From contig UQAX01000016.1 in NCBI GenBank assembly GCA_900539145.1, positions 1 to 49,167 on the forward strand: a stretch of 49,167 bases of DNA. Direction: 5' to 3'. The translations under genes were made by a program, and so were the position numbers. This stretch comes from an uncultured Blautia sp. GTDB lineage: Bacteria; Bacillota; Clostridia; Lachnospirales; Lachnospiraceae. The notes under the pieces are model-generated. The model did no database searches, was not told the origin of the DNA, and saw only the letters and a program-made list of their open reading frames with translations. Positions 15,725 to 25,105 of the stretch are shown here, piece by piece; position 1 is the stretch's first letter; each line of letters starts with the position of its first letter.

Positions 15725-18565
15725 ATGGCAGTAAAAATGCAGGCAAGGCAATTTATAAAGATACGTGGTGCAAACGAAAATAATCTGAAAAATCTTGATG
15801 TGGATATTCCCAGAAATGAAATGGTCGTGCTTACAGGGCTCAGCGGTTCGGGAAAGAGTTCTCTGGCATTTGATACCATTTATGCGGAAGGTCAGAGAAG
15901 ATACATGGAGTCTCTGTCTTCCTATGCCCGTCAGTTTTTGGGACAGATGGAAAAGCCTGATGTGGAAAGTATCGAAGGGCTTTCTCCTGCAATTTCCATA
16001 GATCAAAAATCTACCAACCGAAATCCTCGTTCCACAGTAGGAACAGTGACAGAGATTTATGACTATTTCCGTCTGTTGTATGCAAGAGTGGGAATTCCAC
16101 ATTGCCCAAAGTGCGGCAGAGAAATTAAAAAGCAGACCGTAGACCAGATGGTAGACCATATTATGGGGATGCCCGAGAGAACGAAAATACAGCTTTTAGC
16201 TCCGGTGGTAAGAGGGCGCAAGGGAACTCATGCAAAGCTTTTTGAGCAGGCGAGAAAAAGCGGCTATGTCCGTGTGCTGGCGGACGGGAACTTATATGAA
16301 TTAAATGAAGAAATCAAGCTGGATAAGAATATTAAGCATAATATAGAAATCATTGTAGACCGCTTGATTGTAAAACCGGGAATTGAAAAACGACTGACAG
16401 ACTCTATTGAAACAGTGCTGAATTTGGCAGAAGGAAAACTGGTGGTAGATACCATGGATGGAAATTATGTGAATTTCAGTCAGAGTTTTGCCTGTCCGGA
16501 TTGTGGAATTAGCATTGATGAAATTGAACCTCGAAGCTTTTCTTTTAACAATCCTTTCGGTGCGTGTCCTTCCTGCTTTGGATTGGGATATCGTATGGAA
16601 TTTGACGTGGATTTGATGATACCGGACAGAAGCCTCAGTATTTCTCAAGGAGCAATTACTGTGATGGGCTGGCAGTCCTGTACGGATAAAGGAAGCTTTA
16701 CCAGAGCAATTTTAGATGCGTTGGCAAAGGAATATCATTTTGATTTAGATACGCCTTTTGAAGAATATCCGCAGGAGGTGCAGGATGTTTTAATTCACGG
16801 AACAAACGGAAAAGAAGTGAAGGTGTACTATAAAGGACAGCGTGGAGAAGGTGTCTATGATGTTGCTTTTGAAGGAATTGTAAAGAATGTGGAGCGCAGA
16901 TACAGGGAGACAGGTTCAGAAACCATGAAGCAGGAATATGAGTCCTTTATGCGTATCACACCATGTCCTTCCTGTAAGGGACAAAGGCTGAAACCGGAAG
17001 CTTTGGCAGTGACTGTGGGAGATAAGAACATCCACGAGGTTACCTCCATGTCAATCAGCAGTCTCCATGAGTTTTTAGAGGAGTTAAAGCTTTCTGAAAC
17101 ACAGCAGCTTATCGGAGAGCAGGTATTAAAAGAGATTAAGGCGAGAGTGGGATTTCTGGTAAATGTAGGTCTGGATTATCTGACTTTGGCAAGAGCAACA
17201 GGAACACTTTCGGGCGGAGAAGCCCAGCGCATCCGTTTGGCAACTCAGATTGGTTCCGGATTAGTAGGCGTTGCATACATTTTAGACGAGCCAAGTATCG
17301 GACTTCATCAGAGAGACAATGACAAGCTTTTGGGAACTTTAAAGCATTTGCGGGATTTAGGGAATACTTTGATTGTGGTGGAGCATGATGAGGATACTAT
17401 GCGTGCAGCAGACTGCGTGGTGGATATCGGACCGGGAGCAGGGGAACACGGCGGTCAGCTTGTGGCAATAGGAACAGCAGAAGAAATTATGCAAAATCCC
17501 AATTCAATTACAGGACAGTATTTAAGTGGGAAAATAAAAATCCCGGTTCCTGAAGTGAGGAGAAAGCCAACGGGATTTCTGACAATCCGAAAAGCAGCAG
17601 AAAATAATCTGAAGAATATTGACGTAAAAATTCCATTGGGAGTAATGACATGTGTAACCGGTGTTTCAGGTTCGGGAAAGAGTTCTCTTGTCAATGAAAT
17701 TCTATACAAGAGTCTGGCAAGAAAATTAAATCGTGCAAGAATAATTCCGGGGAAACACAAGTGCATTGAAGGTGTGGAGCAGTTAGATAAAGTAATTGAT
17801 ATTGACCAGTCTCCTATCGGAAGAACCCCTCGTTCCAATCCTGCGACGTATACCGGTGTATTTGATCAAATCCGAGACCTTTTTGCGGCTACGGCAGATG
17901 CAAAAGCAAGAGGATATAAGAAGGGCAGATTTAGTTTTAATGTAAAAGGCGGAAGATGTGAAGCGTGCAGCGGTGACGGTATTTTAAAAATTGAAATGCA
18001 CTTTTTGCCGGATGTTTATGTACCGTGTGAGGTATGTCAGGGAAAACGATATAACAGAGAAACGCTGGAAGTAAAATATAAAGGAAAAAGTATTTACGAT
18101 GTGCTGAATATGACCGTAGAGGAAGCTTTGGCTTTCTTTGACCATGTTCCGTCTATCAAGAGGAAAATTCAGACCTTATATGATGTGGGATTGTCTTATA
18201 TTCGTTTGGGACAGCCTTCCACAGAGCTTTCAGGAGGAGAAGCGCAGAGAATTAAGCTTGCCACAGAGCTTAGCAAGAGAAGTACAGGAAAAACGATTTA
18301 CATTTTGGATGAGCCTACAACAGGGCTGCACTTTGCAGACGTTCATAAGCTGATTGAAATTCTTCAAAGACTTTCAGAAGGCGGAAATACGGTTGTAGTC
18401 ATTGAGCATAATTTAGATGTAATTAAAACAGCAGATTATATCATCGACATAGGACCGGAAGGCGGAGATAAGGGAGGAACAGTGGTTGCCAAGGGAACTC
18501 CTGAAGAGATTGCCGCAAATCCGGCATCTTATACAGGTCAATATGTGTCAAAATATTTGAGATGA
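15725..18565 (+). CDS. uvrA: Excinuclease ABC subunit A
   Basis: UvrA is the damage-recognition ATPase of nucleotide excision repair. The 946-residue protein shows two ABC modules: Walker A GLSGSGKSSLAFDT near the start and GVSGSGKSSLVNEI in the second half, two LSGGEAQRI signatures, and zinc-binding CxxC pairs (CPKCGREIKK, CPDCG/CPSCFG, CEACSG/CEVCQGKR). The length is standard. A purine-rich GAAAGGGAG precedes the ATG. uvrB and uvrC are not in the window. The SOS box and promoter upstream indicate DNA-damage induction. Confidence 0.97.
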   Translation: MAVKMQARQFIKIRGANENNLKNLDVDIPRNEMVVLTGLSGSGKSSLAFDTIYAEGQRRYMESLSSYARQFLGQMEKPDVESIEGLSPAISIDQKSTNRNPRSTVGTVTEIYDYFRLLYARVGIPHCPKCGREIKKQTVDQMVDHIMGMPERTKIQLLAPVVRGRKGTHAKLFEQARKSGYVRVLADGNLYELNEEIKLDKNIKHNIEIIVDRLIVKPGIEKRLTDSIETVLNLAEGKLVVDTMDGNYVNFSQSFACPDCGISIDEIEPRSFSFNNPFGACPSCFGLGYRMEFDVDLMIPDRSLSISQGAITVMGWQSCTDKGSFTRAILDALAKEYHFDLDTPFEEYPQEVQDVLIHGTNGKEVKVYYKGQRGEGVYDVAFEGIVKNVERRYRETGSETMKQEYESFMRITPCPSCKGQRLKPEALAVTVGDKNIHEVTSMSISSLHEFLEELKLSETQQLIGEQVLKEIKARVGFLVNVGLDYLTLARATGTLSGGEAQRIRLATQIGSGLVGVAYILDEPSIGLHQRDNDKLLGTLKHLRDLGNTLIVVEHDEDTMRAADCVVDIGPGAGEHGGQLVAIGTAEEIMQNPNSITGQYLSGKIKIPVPEVRRKPTGFLTIRKAAENNLKNIDVKIPLGVMTCVTGVSGSGKSSLVNEILYKSLARKLNRARIIPGKHKCIEGVEQLDKVIDIDQSPIGRTPRSNPATYTGVFDQIRDLFAATADAKARGYKKGRFSFNVKGGRCEACSGDGILKIEMHFLPDVYVPCEVCQGKRYNRETLEVKYKGKSIYDVLNMTVEEALAFFDHVPSIKRKIQTLYDVGLSYIRLGQPSTELSGGEAQRIKLATELSKRSTGKTIYILDEPTTGLHFADVHKLIEILQRLSEGGNTVVVIEHNLDVIKTADYIIDIGPEGGDKGGTVVAKGTPEEIAANPASYTGQYVSKYLR

Positions 18566-18568
18566 TTG

Positions 18569-18587
18569 CCCCTTTTCAATAAAGGGG
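18569..18587. terminator. Possible weak terminator after uvrA
   Basis: CCCCTTT (18569-18575) and AAAGGGG (18581-18587) pair around a 5-base loop, but no T-run follows. It overlaps the -35 of the mreB promoter. Confidence 0.4.
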
Positions 18588-18601
18588 AAGTTGTATATAA
18601 T
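18573..18601 (+). promoter_or_regulatory. mreB promoter
   Basis: TTTTCA (18573-18578), a 17-base spacer and TATAAT (18596-18601). The -35 lies inside the hairpin that follows uvrA. Confidence 0.65.
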
Positions 18602-18644
18602 GAAGTAGAGCCAAGACGAAAGGTCTTAGGAAAGGGGTAAATGA

Positions 18645-19640
18645 ATGGCAGCATCAGACATTGGAATTGATTTGGGAACAGCCAGTATCCTTGTTTATGC
18701 CAAGGGTAAGGGAATTGTTTTAAAAGAACCATCCGTAGTTGCATACGATAAAGATAATAATAAAATACGTGCAGTAGGCGAGGAAGCCCGCCAGATGATC
18801 GGACGTACACCGGGAAATATTGTGGCAGTGCGTCCTTTGAGACAAGGAGTCATTTCTGACTATGAGGTTACAGAAAAAATGCTGAAATATTTTATTTCCA
18901 AGGCAATCGGGAAACGGGCATTTCGAAAACCACGTATCAGTATATGTGCTCCAAGCGGTATTACAGAGGTGGAGAAAAAGGCAGTAGAAGAAGCCACATA
19001 TCAGGCAGGAGCCAGAGAGGTGCATATTATAGAAGAACCGATTGCAGCGGCTATTGGTGCAGGGATTGATATTACAATCCCCTTCGGAAATATGATTGTG
19101 GATATCGGAGGGGGAACAACCGATGTTGCAGTAATTTCTCTGGGAGGTACAGTTGTTTCCACTTCCATTAAGCTAGCAGGAGATGATTTTGATGATGCGA
19201 TTATGCGTCATGTACGGAAAAAACACAATCTGATGATTGGAGAGAGAACCGCAGAGGATATTAAAATACAGATTGGAACAGTGTATTCCTCTCCGCAGCC
19301 AAAGAGCATGGAAGTAAAAGGGCGTGATACCATTACAGGATTGCCTAAGAGCGTTACGCTTACTTCAGAAGAAATCAAAGAGGCTTTACGGGACGCTACA
19401 ACTCAGATTATGGAGACCATTCACAGCGTATTAGAGAAAACACCGCCTGAGCTGGCAGCGGACGTGGCAGAAAGAGGAATTGTTTTAACCGGCGGAGGCG
19501 CTTTGTTGGGCGGTCTGGAAGAACTAATCGAAGAAGAAACGGGAATTAATACCATTGTGGCAGATAATCCGGCGCAGGTGGTTGCCATAGGCACAGGGAA
19601 ATATATGGAAATGATGAGTAAAATGAACGGAAAATTATAG
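18645..19640 (+). CDS. mreB: Rod-shape-determining actin MreB (or Mbl paralogue)
   Basis: MreB polymerises under the membrane and directs side-wall peptidoglycan synthesis. The 331-residue protein has the actin ATPase motifs DLGTAS (phosphate 1), DIGGGTTDVAVIS (phosphate 2) and VLTGGGALLGGLEELI (adenosine). Start ATG 18645 follows AAAGGGG by 7 bases; an out-of-frame ATG lies 4 bases before. mreC and mreD, the usual partners, are absent; the neighbours are uvrA and recD2. An unlinked copy could be an Mbl/MreBH-type paralogue, which sequence reading alone cannot decide. Confidence 0.93.
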   Translation: MAASDIGIDLGTASILVYAKGKGIVLKEPSVVAYDKDNNKIRAVGEEARQMIGRTPGNIVAVRPLRQGVISDYEVTEKMLKYFISKAIGKRAFRKPRISICAPSGITEVEKKAVEEATYQAGAREVHIIEEPIAAAIGAGIDITIPFGNMIVDIGGGTTDVAVISLGGTVVSTSIKLAGDDFDDAIMRHVRKKHNLMIGERTAEDIKIQIGTVYSSPQPKSMEVKGRDTITGLPKSVTLTSEEIKEALRDATTQIMETIHSVLEKTPPELAADVAERGIVLTGGGALLGGLEELIEEETGINTIVADNPAQVVAIGTGKYMEMMSKMNGKL

Positions 19641-19660
19641 AAATACAGAGAGGAAAAAAT

Positions 19661-21895
19661 GTGGAAGAAACCATTGAAGGATATATAGAACATATCATAT
19701 ATCGAAATCAGGAAAACGGATATACCGTAGCAAACCTTGTTTCAGAAGAAACAGAGATTACCTGTGTGGGGATTTTTCAGTACCTGAATGAAGGCGAGGC
19801 CATAAGAGCCAAAGGAGTATATAAGGAACACCCTTCTTATGGGCAGCAGTTTTCTGTATCTTCTTATGAAATTGTCATTCCACAGGACTCTCTGGCAATG
19901 GAAAGATATTTAGGTTCAGGAGCTATAAAGGGTATCGGAGCTGCTCTGGCTGCAAGAATTGTGCGTCATTTCGGTGATGATACCTTGCGGATTATCGAAA
20001 CAGAGCCGGAACGTCTGGCAGAGGTAAAAGGCATTAGCGAGAGGAAAGCAAGGGAAATTGCGGAACAGGTAGAAGACAAGGCAGATATGAGAAAGGCTAT
20101 GATGTTTCTCCAGCAGTATGGGATTTCGCAGACCTTGGGAGCTAAGCTTTATCAGCAGTATAAACAGGATATGTATCGGATTTTAAAAGAAAATCCATAT
20201 AAGATGGCGGAAGACATTTCCGGTGTGGGATTTAAAATCGCAGATGAAATTGCGGCACGTATCGGTATTCATACAGACTCGGATTACCGCATCCGAAGCG
20301 GTCTTTTATACATATTGCTTCTGGCAACCGCAGAGGGACATGTCTATCTTCCTAAAAGAGTTCTGCTGGCAAGGGCAGAAAAGCTTTTAGGTGTGCAGGC
20401 AGACTACATGGAAAAGCACGTTGTGGATTTGGCTATTGACCGTAAAATTGTAGTAAAGGAAATTGCGAATGATTTTACGGATGAAAAAGAGCAAATTGTT
20501 TATGCCAGTCAATATTATCAAATTGAGCTTCACACCGCTCAGATGCTTCATGAACTGAATTTAAAGGATACCGTAGATGAAGAAGTAATTGCAGATAAAA
20601 TTCGAAGAATTCAAAAAGCAGAAAAGATTGAATTAGATGAGATGCAGCAGCAGGCGATTGTGGAAGCCGTGAAAAACGGACTTTTAGTAATTACAGGAGG
20701 ACCGGGAACAGGAAAAACAACCACAATCAACGGTATTATCCGATATTTTGAAATGGAAGGGCTGGATATTTATCTTGCAGCGCCTACCGGAAGAGCGGCG
20801 AAGCGTATGACGGAGGCTACGGGATATGAAGCAAAGACGATACACAGAATGTTGGAGCTTACAGGCGCACCGGAAGAAAAATCAGGAAGTATTCACTTTG
20901 AAAGAAATGCTCAAAATCCTTTAGAAGCAGATGTAATTATTATTGACGAAATGTCTATGGTAGATATTTTTCTGATGCACGCATTGCTGTCGGCAGTGGT
21001 GGCGGGAACAAGACTGATTTTGGTAGGAGATGTAAATCAGCTTCCAAGTGTAGGACCGGGAAGTGTTTTAAAGGATATTATTGCTTCCGGCGAGTTTCCG
21101 GTTGTAGAATTGGTAAAAATTTTCCGTCAGGCATCTCAAAGCGATATTGTTGTAAATGCCCATAAGATTAATCAAGGTGTGCCGGTAAGCTTAGATAATA
21201 AAAGTATGGATTTTTTCTTTTTGAAAAGGTATGATGCAAATGTGATTATCAGTGTTGTAATTACCCTTATTCAGAAGAAAATGCCTAAGTTTGTGGATGC
21301 AGAGCCTTATGATATACAGGTACTGACACCTATGCGAAAAGGACTTTTAGGTGTGGAGAGACTTAATATTATTTTGCAGCAGTATCTCAATCCCCCTTCC
21401 AAGGAAAAGAAAGAAAAGGAGCATGGCAAAGGTCTTTTCAGAGAGGGAGACAAAGTCATGCAGATTAAAAATAATTATCAGTTGGAGTGGGAAATTCGAG
21501 GGCTTTATGGAATTCCTGTGGAAAAAGGCGTGGGAGTTTTTAACGGAGACACAGGAATTATAAAAGAAATCAATACTTTTGCAGAAACCATTACCGTGGA
21601 ATTTGATGAGCGGAGATTTGTGGAATACAGCTTTAAGCAGTTGGAGGAATTGGAGCTTGCCTATGCAATTACCATTCATAAGGCACAGGGAAGCGAATAT
21701 CCGGCAGTGATTATTCCTCTTTTGGCAGGACCGAAAATGTTGATGAACCGAAATCTTCTCTATACAGCAGTTACCAGAGCCAGAAAATGTGTGACTTTGG
21801 TAGGAGATGAGAAGGTTTTTGCAGAAATGGAAAACAACAAAATGGAGCAAAGTCGGTATACGACTCTTGATTTGAGAATAAAGGAGAGTCATTGA
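19661..21895 (+). CDS. recD2: RecD2-type ATP-dependent DNA helicase
   Basis: RecD2 is a 5'-3' superfamily 1B helicase acting in repair and replication-fork maintenance in bacteria, independent of RecBC. The 744-residue protein has an N-terminal OB-like region, tandem helix-hairpin-helix repeats (about 90-200), Walker A at about 345-355 (GGPGTGKTTT), Walker B IIIDEMSMVD, and the C-terminal motif YAITIHKAQGSEYP. It starts with GTG at 19661 after AGAGAGGAAA, 20 bases after mreB. The comF-like gene overlaps its stop codon. Confidence 0.94.
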   Translation: MEETIEGYIEHIIYRNQENGYTVANLVSEETEITCVGIFQYLNEGEAIRAKGVYKEHPSYGQQFSVSSYEIVIPQDSLAMERYLGSGAIKGIGAALAARIVRHFGDDTLRIIETEPERLAEVKGISERKAREIAEQVEDKADMRKAMMFLQQYGISQTLGAKLYQQYKQDMYRILKENPYKMAEDISGVGFKIADEIAARIGIHTDSDYRIRSGLLYILLLATAEGHVYLPKRVLLARAEKLLGVQADYMEKHVVDLAIDRKIVVKEIANDFTDEKEQIVYASQYYQIELHTAQMLHELNLKDTVDEEVIADKIRRIQKAEKIELDEMQQQAIVEAVKNGLLVITGGPGTGKTTTINGIIRYFEMEGLDIYLAAPTGRAAKRMTEATGYEAKTIHRMLELTGAPEEKSGSIHFERNAQNPLEADVIIIDEMSMVDIFLMHALLSAVVAGTRLILVGDVNQLPSVGPGSVLKDIIASGEFPVVELVKIFRQASQSDIVVNAHKINQGVPVSLDNKSMDFFFLKRYDANVIISVVITLIQKKMPKFVDAEPYDIQVLTPMRKGLLGVERLNIILQQYLNPPSKEKKEKEHGKGLFREGDKVMQIKNNYQLEWEIRGLYGIPVEKGVGVFNGDTGIIKEINTFAETITVEFDERRFVEYSFKQLEELELAYAITIHKAQGSEYPAVIIPLLAGPKMLMNRNLLYTAVTRARKCVTLVGDEKVFAEMENNKMEQSRYTTLDLRIKESH

Positions 21896-22596
21896 GAAGA
21901 AATTTATTTTTAGATATTTTATATCCAAGGCACTGTCCTGTCTGTCACGAAATTACAGTGCCTTGGGGAAGAAAAATTTGTGATACATGCAAAGATAAAT
22001 TAAAGCCTATTTACGGGGCAAGGTGCTTTTGTTGCTCGAAACCGCTTCAAAGGGAAGAGCAGGAATATTGTAAGGATTGCAGAAAAGCACGTCAATTTCA
22101 ACAGGGACTGGGGATTTTTCCTTACAGTACCCTTCTTCAAAATTCTTTATTTCAGTTAAAATACGGAAAACGTCAAGAATATGGTACGTTCTATGGTGAG
22201 TTCGCCGCATATTATTCCAGAGAAAAAATTGAAAAATGGAGGATAAATCTCATTATTCCAATTCCCCTTCATCCACGCCGATTAGAAAAAAGAGGCTATA
22301 ATCAGGCAGGAATTATTGCAGAGGCATTGGGGAAAAAGCTGGGGATACCTGTGGATGAGAGGATTTTAAAAAGACAGAAGAATACGAAGCCTCAAAAAGA
22401 ATTAAATCATCAGGAAAGGCAAAAAAATATGAGAAATGCCTTTGTTGCACGAAAAAAATTAGAGGGAGAAAATATACTTTTAGTAGACGATATTTATACA
22501 ACAGGAAGTACCATAGAAGAAGCAGCAAAAGAGCTGAAAAAAGCAGGAGCACAAAAAATCTTTTTTCTTACGGTTGCCATTGGTGCAGATAGCTGA
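21892..22596 (+). CDS. comF: ComF-family phosphoribosyltransferase-like protein
   Basis: ComF proteins act in transformation after uptake, probably handling incoming single-stranded DNA in the cytoplasm, and also link to DNA repair. The 234-residue protein has an N-terminal zinc finger (Cys15, Cys18, Cys30, Cys33), further CFCC and CKDC pairs, and a C-terminal phosphoribosyltransferase fold with ILLVDDIYTTGST. It starts with TTG at 21892, overlapping the recD2 stop codon (TTGA), with AAGGAGAG just upstream, so translation is probably coupled. Pairing of recD2 and comF fits DNA processing. Confidence 0.87.
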   Translation: MRRNLFLDILYPRHCPVCHEITVPWGRKICDTCKDKLKPIYGARCFCCSKPLQREEQEYCKDCRKARQFQQGLGIFPYSTLLQNSLFQLKYGKRQEYGTFYGEFAAYYSREKIEKWRINLIIPIPLHPRRLEKRGYNQAGIIAEALGKKLGIPVDERILKRQKNTKPQKELNHQERQKNMRNAFVARKKLEGENILLVDDIYTTGSTIEEAAKELKKAGAQKIFFLTVAIGADS

Positions 22597-22602
22597 AAAG
22601 TC

Positions 22603-22632
22603 TTGATTAGGTTCGTTCGAGTATGCTATAAT
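22603..22632 (+). promoter_or_regulatory. Promoter of the membrane-protein/cda gene group
   Basis: TTGATT (22603-22608), an 18-base spacer and a perfect TATAAT (22627-22632) preceded by TGC (extended -10). It probably drives the genes from 22686 onward. Confidence 0.8.
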
Positions 22633-22685
22633 GCAGTATGTACGATTATAAGTTTTTGAGGAAAAAACAGGAAAAGAGGTATTTT

Positions 22686-23117
22686 ATGCTAAATAATCAG
22701 AAAATTAAAAAAATGCATAAATTGGCCCTGTACGAGTCAGGAGAAGGAAAGCGTCATTTAGCCATCAGCAATTATTATCGCAGCGATTATATTGGGTTGG
22801 CGCTGATTAAAAACTTTTTTTTGACAACGATTGCTTATGGTATGCTGTTGCTGATTTATTTTGGATATAATAGTGAATATCTGATGGAAAACATTCACCG
22901 AATGAATTTGGGACTGCTTATTATAAAAATTGTTGGGCTGTATTTGATTATGCTTGTGGGATATAGTATTTTGACGTATATATATTGCTCTGTAAAATAT
23001 TCCAGAGCCCAAAAAGGAATACAAGAATATTATAAAGGATTAAATCAAATGAAAAAAATGTACGATAAAGAAGAAAAGAAAAATGGAAAAATTGCAGGAA
23101 GGAGAGAGCGGTCATGA
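22686..23117 (+). CDS. Unrecognised small membrane protein
   Basis: I do not recognise this 143-residue protein. It has a basic N-terminal segment (about 1-40), two membrane helices (about 46-66 and 85-115) and a Lys/Glu-rich C-terminal tail, so both ends probably face the cytoplasm. I start it at ATG 22686, 5 bases after AGAGGT; an in-frame ATG at 22638 coincides with the predicted transcription start and has no binding site. It overlaps the next gene by ATGA and lies in the same direction as cdaA-cdaR, which suggests a linked membrane role. Confidence 0.75.
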   Translation: MLNNQKIKKMHKLALYESGEGKRHLAISNYYRSDYIGLALIKNFFLTTIAYGMLLLIYFGYNSEYLMENIHRMNLGLLIIKIVGLYLIMLVGYSILTYIYCSVKYSRAQKGIQEYYKGLNQMKKMYDKEEKKNGKIAGRRERS

Positions 23118-24145
23118 CAGTATTATTAGAACTAAAACAGAAAATAAAAAGCTTTTACAGTGAACATGATGTATTGCTGCTTTCCCTTTTGAAATTTTTA
23201 TTAGGATTTCTTTTATTTCAGGGAATTAATACCAGTTTAGGTTTCATGAAACCGTTGGATAATATTTTTGTAGTTTTGATTTTGGCGATTATCTGCGCTG
23301 TTCTTCCTATTAATGCAATGACAGTAATCGGATGTGTTATGATTATCGCTCATTGCTATGTCGTTGGAATGGAAGTAGCAGGATTTGCAGGTCTTTTGAT
23401 TTTGTTGCTGCTTATGCTATTTTTGAGATTTACATCACAGGATAATTTGGCGCTTGTTCTAACACCGGTAGCCTTTACCTTTAAAATTCCTGTGGCAGTA
23501 CCTATTGGCAGCGGACTTTTAAGAGGACCGTCCTGTGCAATACCGGCATGCTGCGGTGTTGTTTTGTATTCGTTTATGCAGGTGGTGCAGGAAAAAAGTG
23601 CGGTTCTTCAAGGGAAAGAGACAGAAGCTATTCAAAAACTCCAGCTTTTATTAGATGGGCTGATGAAAAATCAGGAAATGTGGATTACCATTGTAGCATT
23701 TATTATTGTATTGATGACGGTCTATCTGATTTCCAGATGCTCTTTTGACTACTCTTGGAGAGTTGCAAATGCGGCTGGGGCAGTTATTTACATAGTTATC
23801 ATGGTTTTAGGCGGTATGTTCCTCAGCGTGGACGTAAACATTCCGGGAGTGATTTTGGCAGCAGTGCTTTCCGTACTGATTGGACTTGTCATTGAGTTTG
23901 CGGTACTGGGTGTGGATTATTCCAGAAGCGAACATACACAGTTTGAAGATGACGAATATGTGTACTATGTAAAAGCAGTTCCAAAGTCTATTGTGGCACA
24001 GAAGGAAAAAAGCATTAAGAAAATATCTTCTGAATTTGAAAAGAAAGAGGATGAGGAACAGGAAGAAGCAACTCCTGTGGAACGTGTAAGCGAAGAAAAC
24101 TTTGATTTTGAAAAGCAGTTGGAGGAGTCATTAAAAGATTTATAA
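23114..24145 (+). CDS. Unrecognised polytopic membrane protein before cdaA
   Basis: I cannot assign this 343-residue protein to a named family. It has about seven membrane helices within residues 20-275 and a soluble, acidic, Lys/Glu-rich C-terminal tail (about 285-343) ending FEKQLEESLKDL. A stretch TFKIPVAVPIGSGLLRGPSCAIPACCG between helices is rich in Pro, Gly and Cys and may be a re-entrant loop. ATG overlaps the stop of the preceding gene (ATGA) with GGAGAGAG upstream. It comes 60 bases before cdaA. An envelope or transport role tied to c-di-AMP is possible but unproven. Confidence 0.72.
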   Translation: MTVLLELKQKIKSFYSEHDVLLLSLLKFLLGFLLFQGINTSLGFMKPLDNIFVVLILAIICAVLPINAMTVIGCVMIIAHCYVVGMEVAGFAGLLILLLLMLFLRFTSQDNLALVLTPVAFTFKIPVAVPIGSGLLRGPSCAIPACCGVVLYSFMQVVQEKSAVLQGKETEAIQKLQLLLDGLMKNQEMWITIVAFIIVLMTVYLISRCSFDYSWRVANAAGAVIYIVIMVLGGMFLSVDVNIPGVILAAVLSVLIGLVIEFAVLGVDYSRSEHTQFEDDEYVYYVKAVPKSIVAQKEKSIKKISSEFEKKEDEEQEEATPVERVSEENFDFEKQLEESLKDL

Positions 24146-24205
24146 GATAAAACAGAAATTTAGAAAATAAGGGATTAGGAAGTAAGATAAAGGGGAGGTG
24201 AAAAA

Positions 24206-25105
24206 ATGAGCAGGTTTTTTGATTTTGTAGAAAGTAATTTGGGAACAATTTCATCCTTTGATAAAATACAATGGATGGATATTGTAGAAATACTTTTAAT
24301 CGCAGTCTTTGTGTACCAGTTTATGCTGTGGATAAGAAATACCAGAGCGTATTCTCTTTTAAAAGGTATTTTGATTGTGGTACTGTTCATTTTTATAGCA
24401 TATTTTCTTCAGATGAATACCATATTATGGTTGGTTTATAATGCCGGAGGATATGCAATCACAGCGGTTCTGATTATCTTTCAGCCTGAACTTAGAAAAG
24501 CACTGGAAGAATTAGGACATAAGAAAATTGTAAGCAGTATTATTCCCTTTGACAGTAATAAAAATGAAAACGAGGGAAGATACAGTGACAGAACTGTAAA
24601 TGAAATTGTGCGTGCTACCTTTGAGATGGCAGAGGTAAAAACGGGAGCGTTGATTGTAATAGAGGAGGAGACCGTTCTCAACGAATTTATCAGAACGGGC
24701 ATTGGCTTGGACTCTTTAATCAGCAGCCAACTGTTGATTAATATCTTTGAGCATAATACGCCTCTTCATGACGGAGCAGTAATTGTAAGGGGAGACAGAA
24801 TTATTGCGGCTACCTGTTATCTTCCGCTTTCAGACAATTTGAGTCTGAATAAAAATCTGGGTACAAGACATCGTGCAGGTGTGGGAATTAGTGAGGTCAG
24901 CGACTCTCTGACGATTATTGTGTCAGAGGAAACAGGAAGAGTATCCGCAGCGAGAAACGGTAAACTTCAGGTTGGTCTGACAAAAGAAGAACTGAAAGAT
25001 ATTCTGGTAGAAGAACAGAATAAAAATAATCAGGAAAAACAGAAACACAAATCAAAACTGAAGCTTTGGAAGGGACTGGTGAAGAATGAAAAAAAACATG
25101 ATTAA
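24206..25105 (+). CDS. cdaA: Membrane diadenylate cyclase CdaA
   Basis: CdaA makes cyclic di-AMP from two ATP, a messenger controlling potassium, osmolyte and cell-wall balance. The 299-residue protein has three membrane helices (about 25-95) and a DAC domain with the catalytic motifs Asp189-Gly-Ala (HDGAVIVRGD) and GTRHRA (219-224). A strong AGGGGAGGTG precedes the ATG. Its end overlaps cdaR by 20 bases. The usual third partner, glmM, is not next to it. Confidence 0.96.
   Translation: MSRFFDFVESNLGTISSFDKIQWMDIVEILLIAVFVYQFMLWIRNTRAYSLLKGILIVVLFIFIAYFLQMNTILWLVYNAGGYAITAVLIIFQPELRKALEELGHKKIVSSIIPFDSNKNENEGRYSDRTVNEIVRATFEMAEVKTGALIVIEEETVLNEFIRTGIGLDSLISSQLLINIFEHNTPLHDGAVIVRGDRIIAATCYLPLSDNLSLNKNLGTRHRAGVGISEVSDSLTIIVSEETGRVSAARNGKLQVGLTKEELKDILVEEQNKNNQEKQKHKSKLKLWKGLVKNEKKHD

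Noticed and set aside
15608..16159. 183-codon reading frame on the minus strand opposite uvrA
   Set aside because: It lies wholly antisense to the promoter and first part of uvrA, has no binding site or recognisable motif, and its composition is that of a shadow frame.
21347..21928. 193-codon reading frame on the minus strand opposite recD2
   Set aside because: It mirrors well-conserved recD2 codons and has no ribosome binding site or domain.
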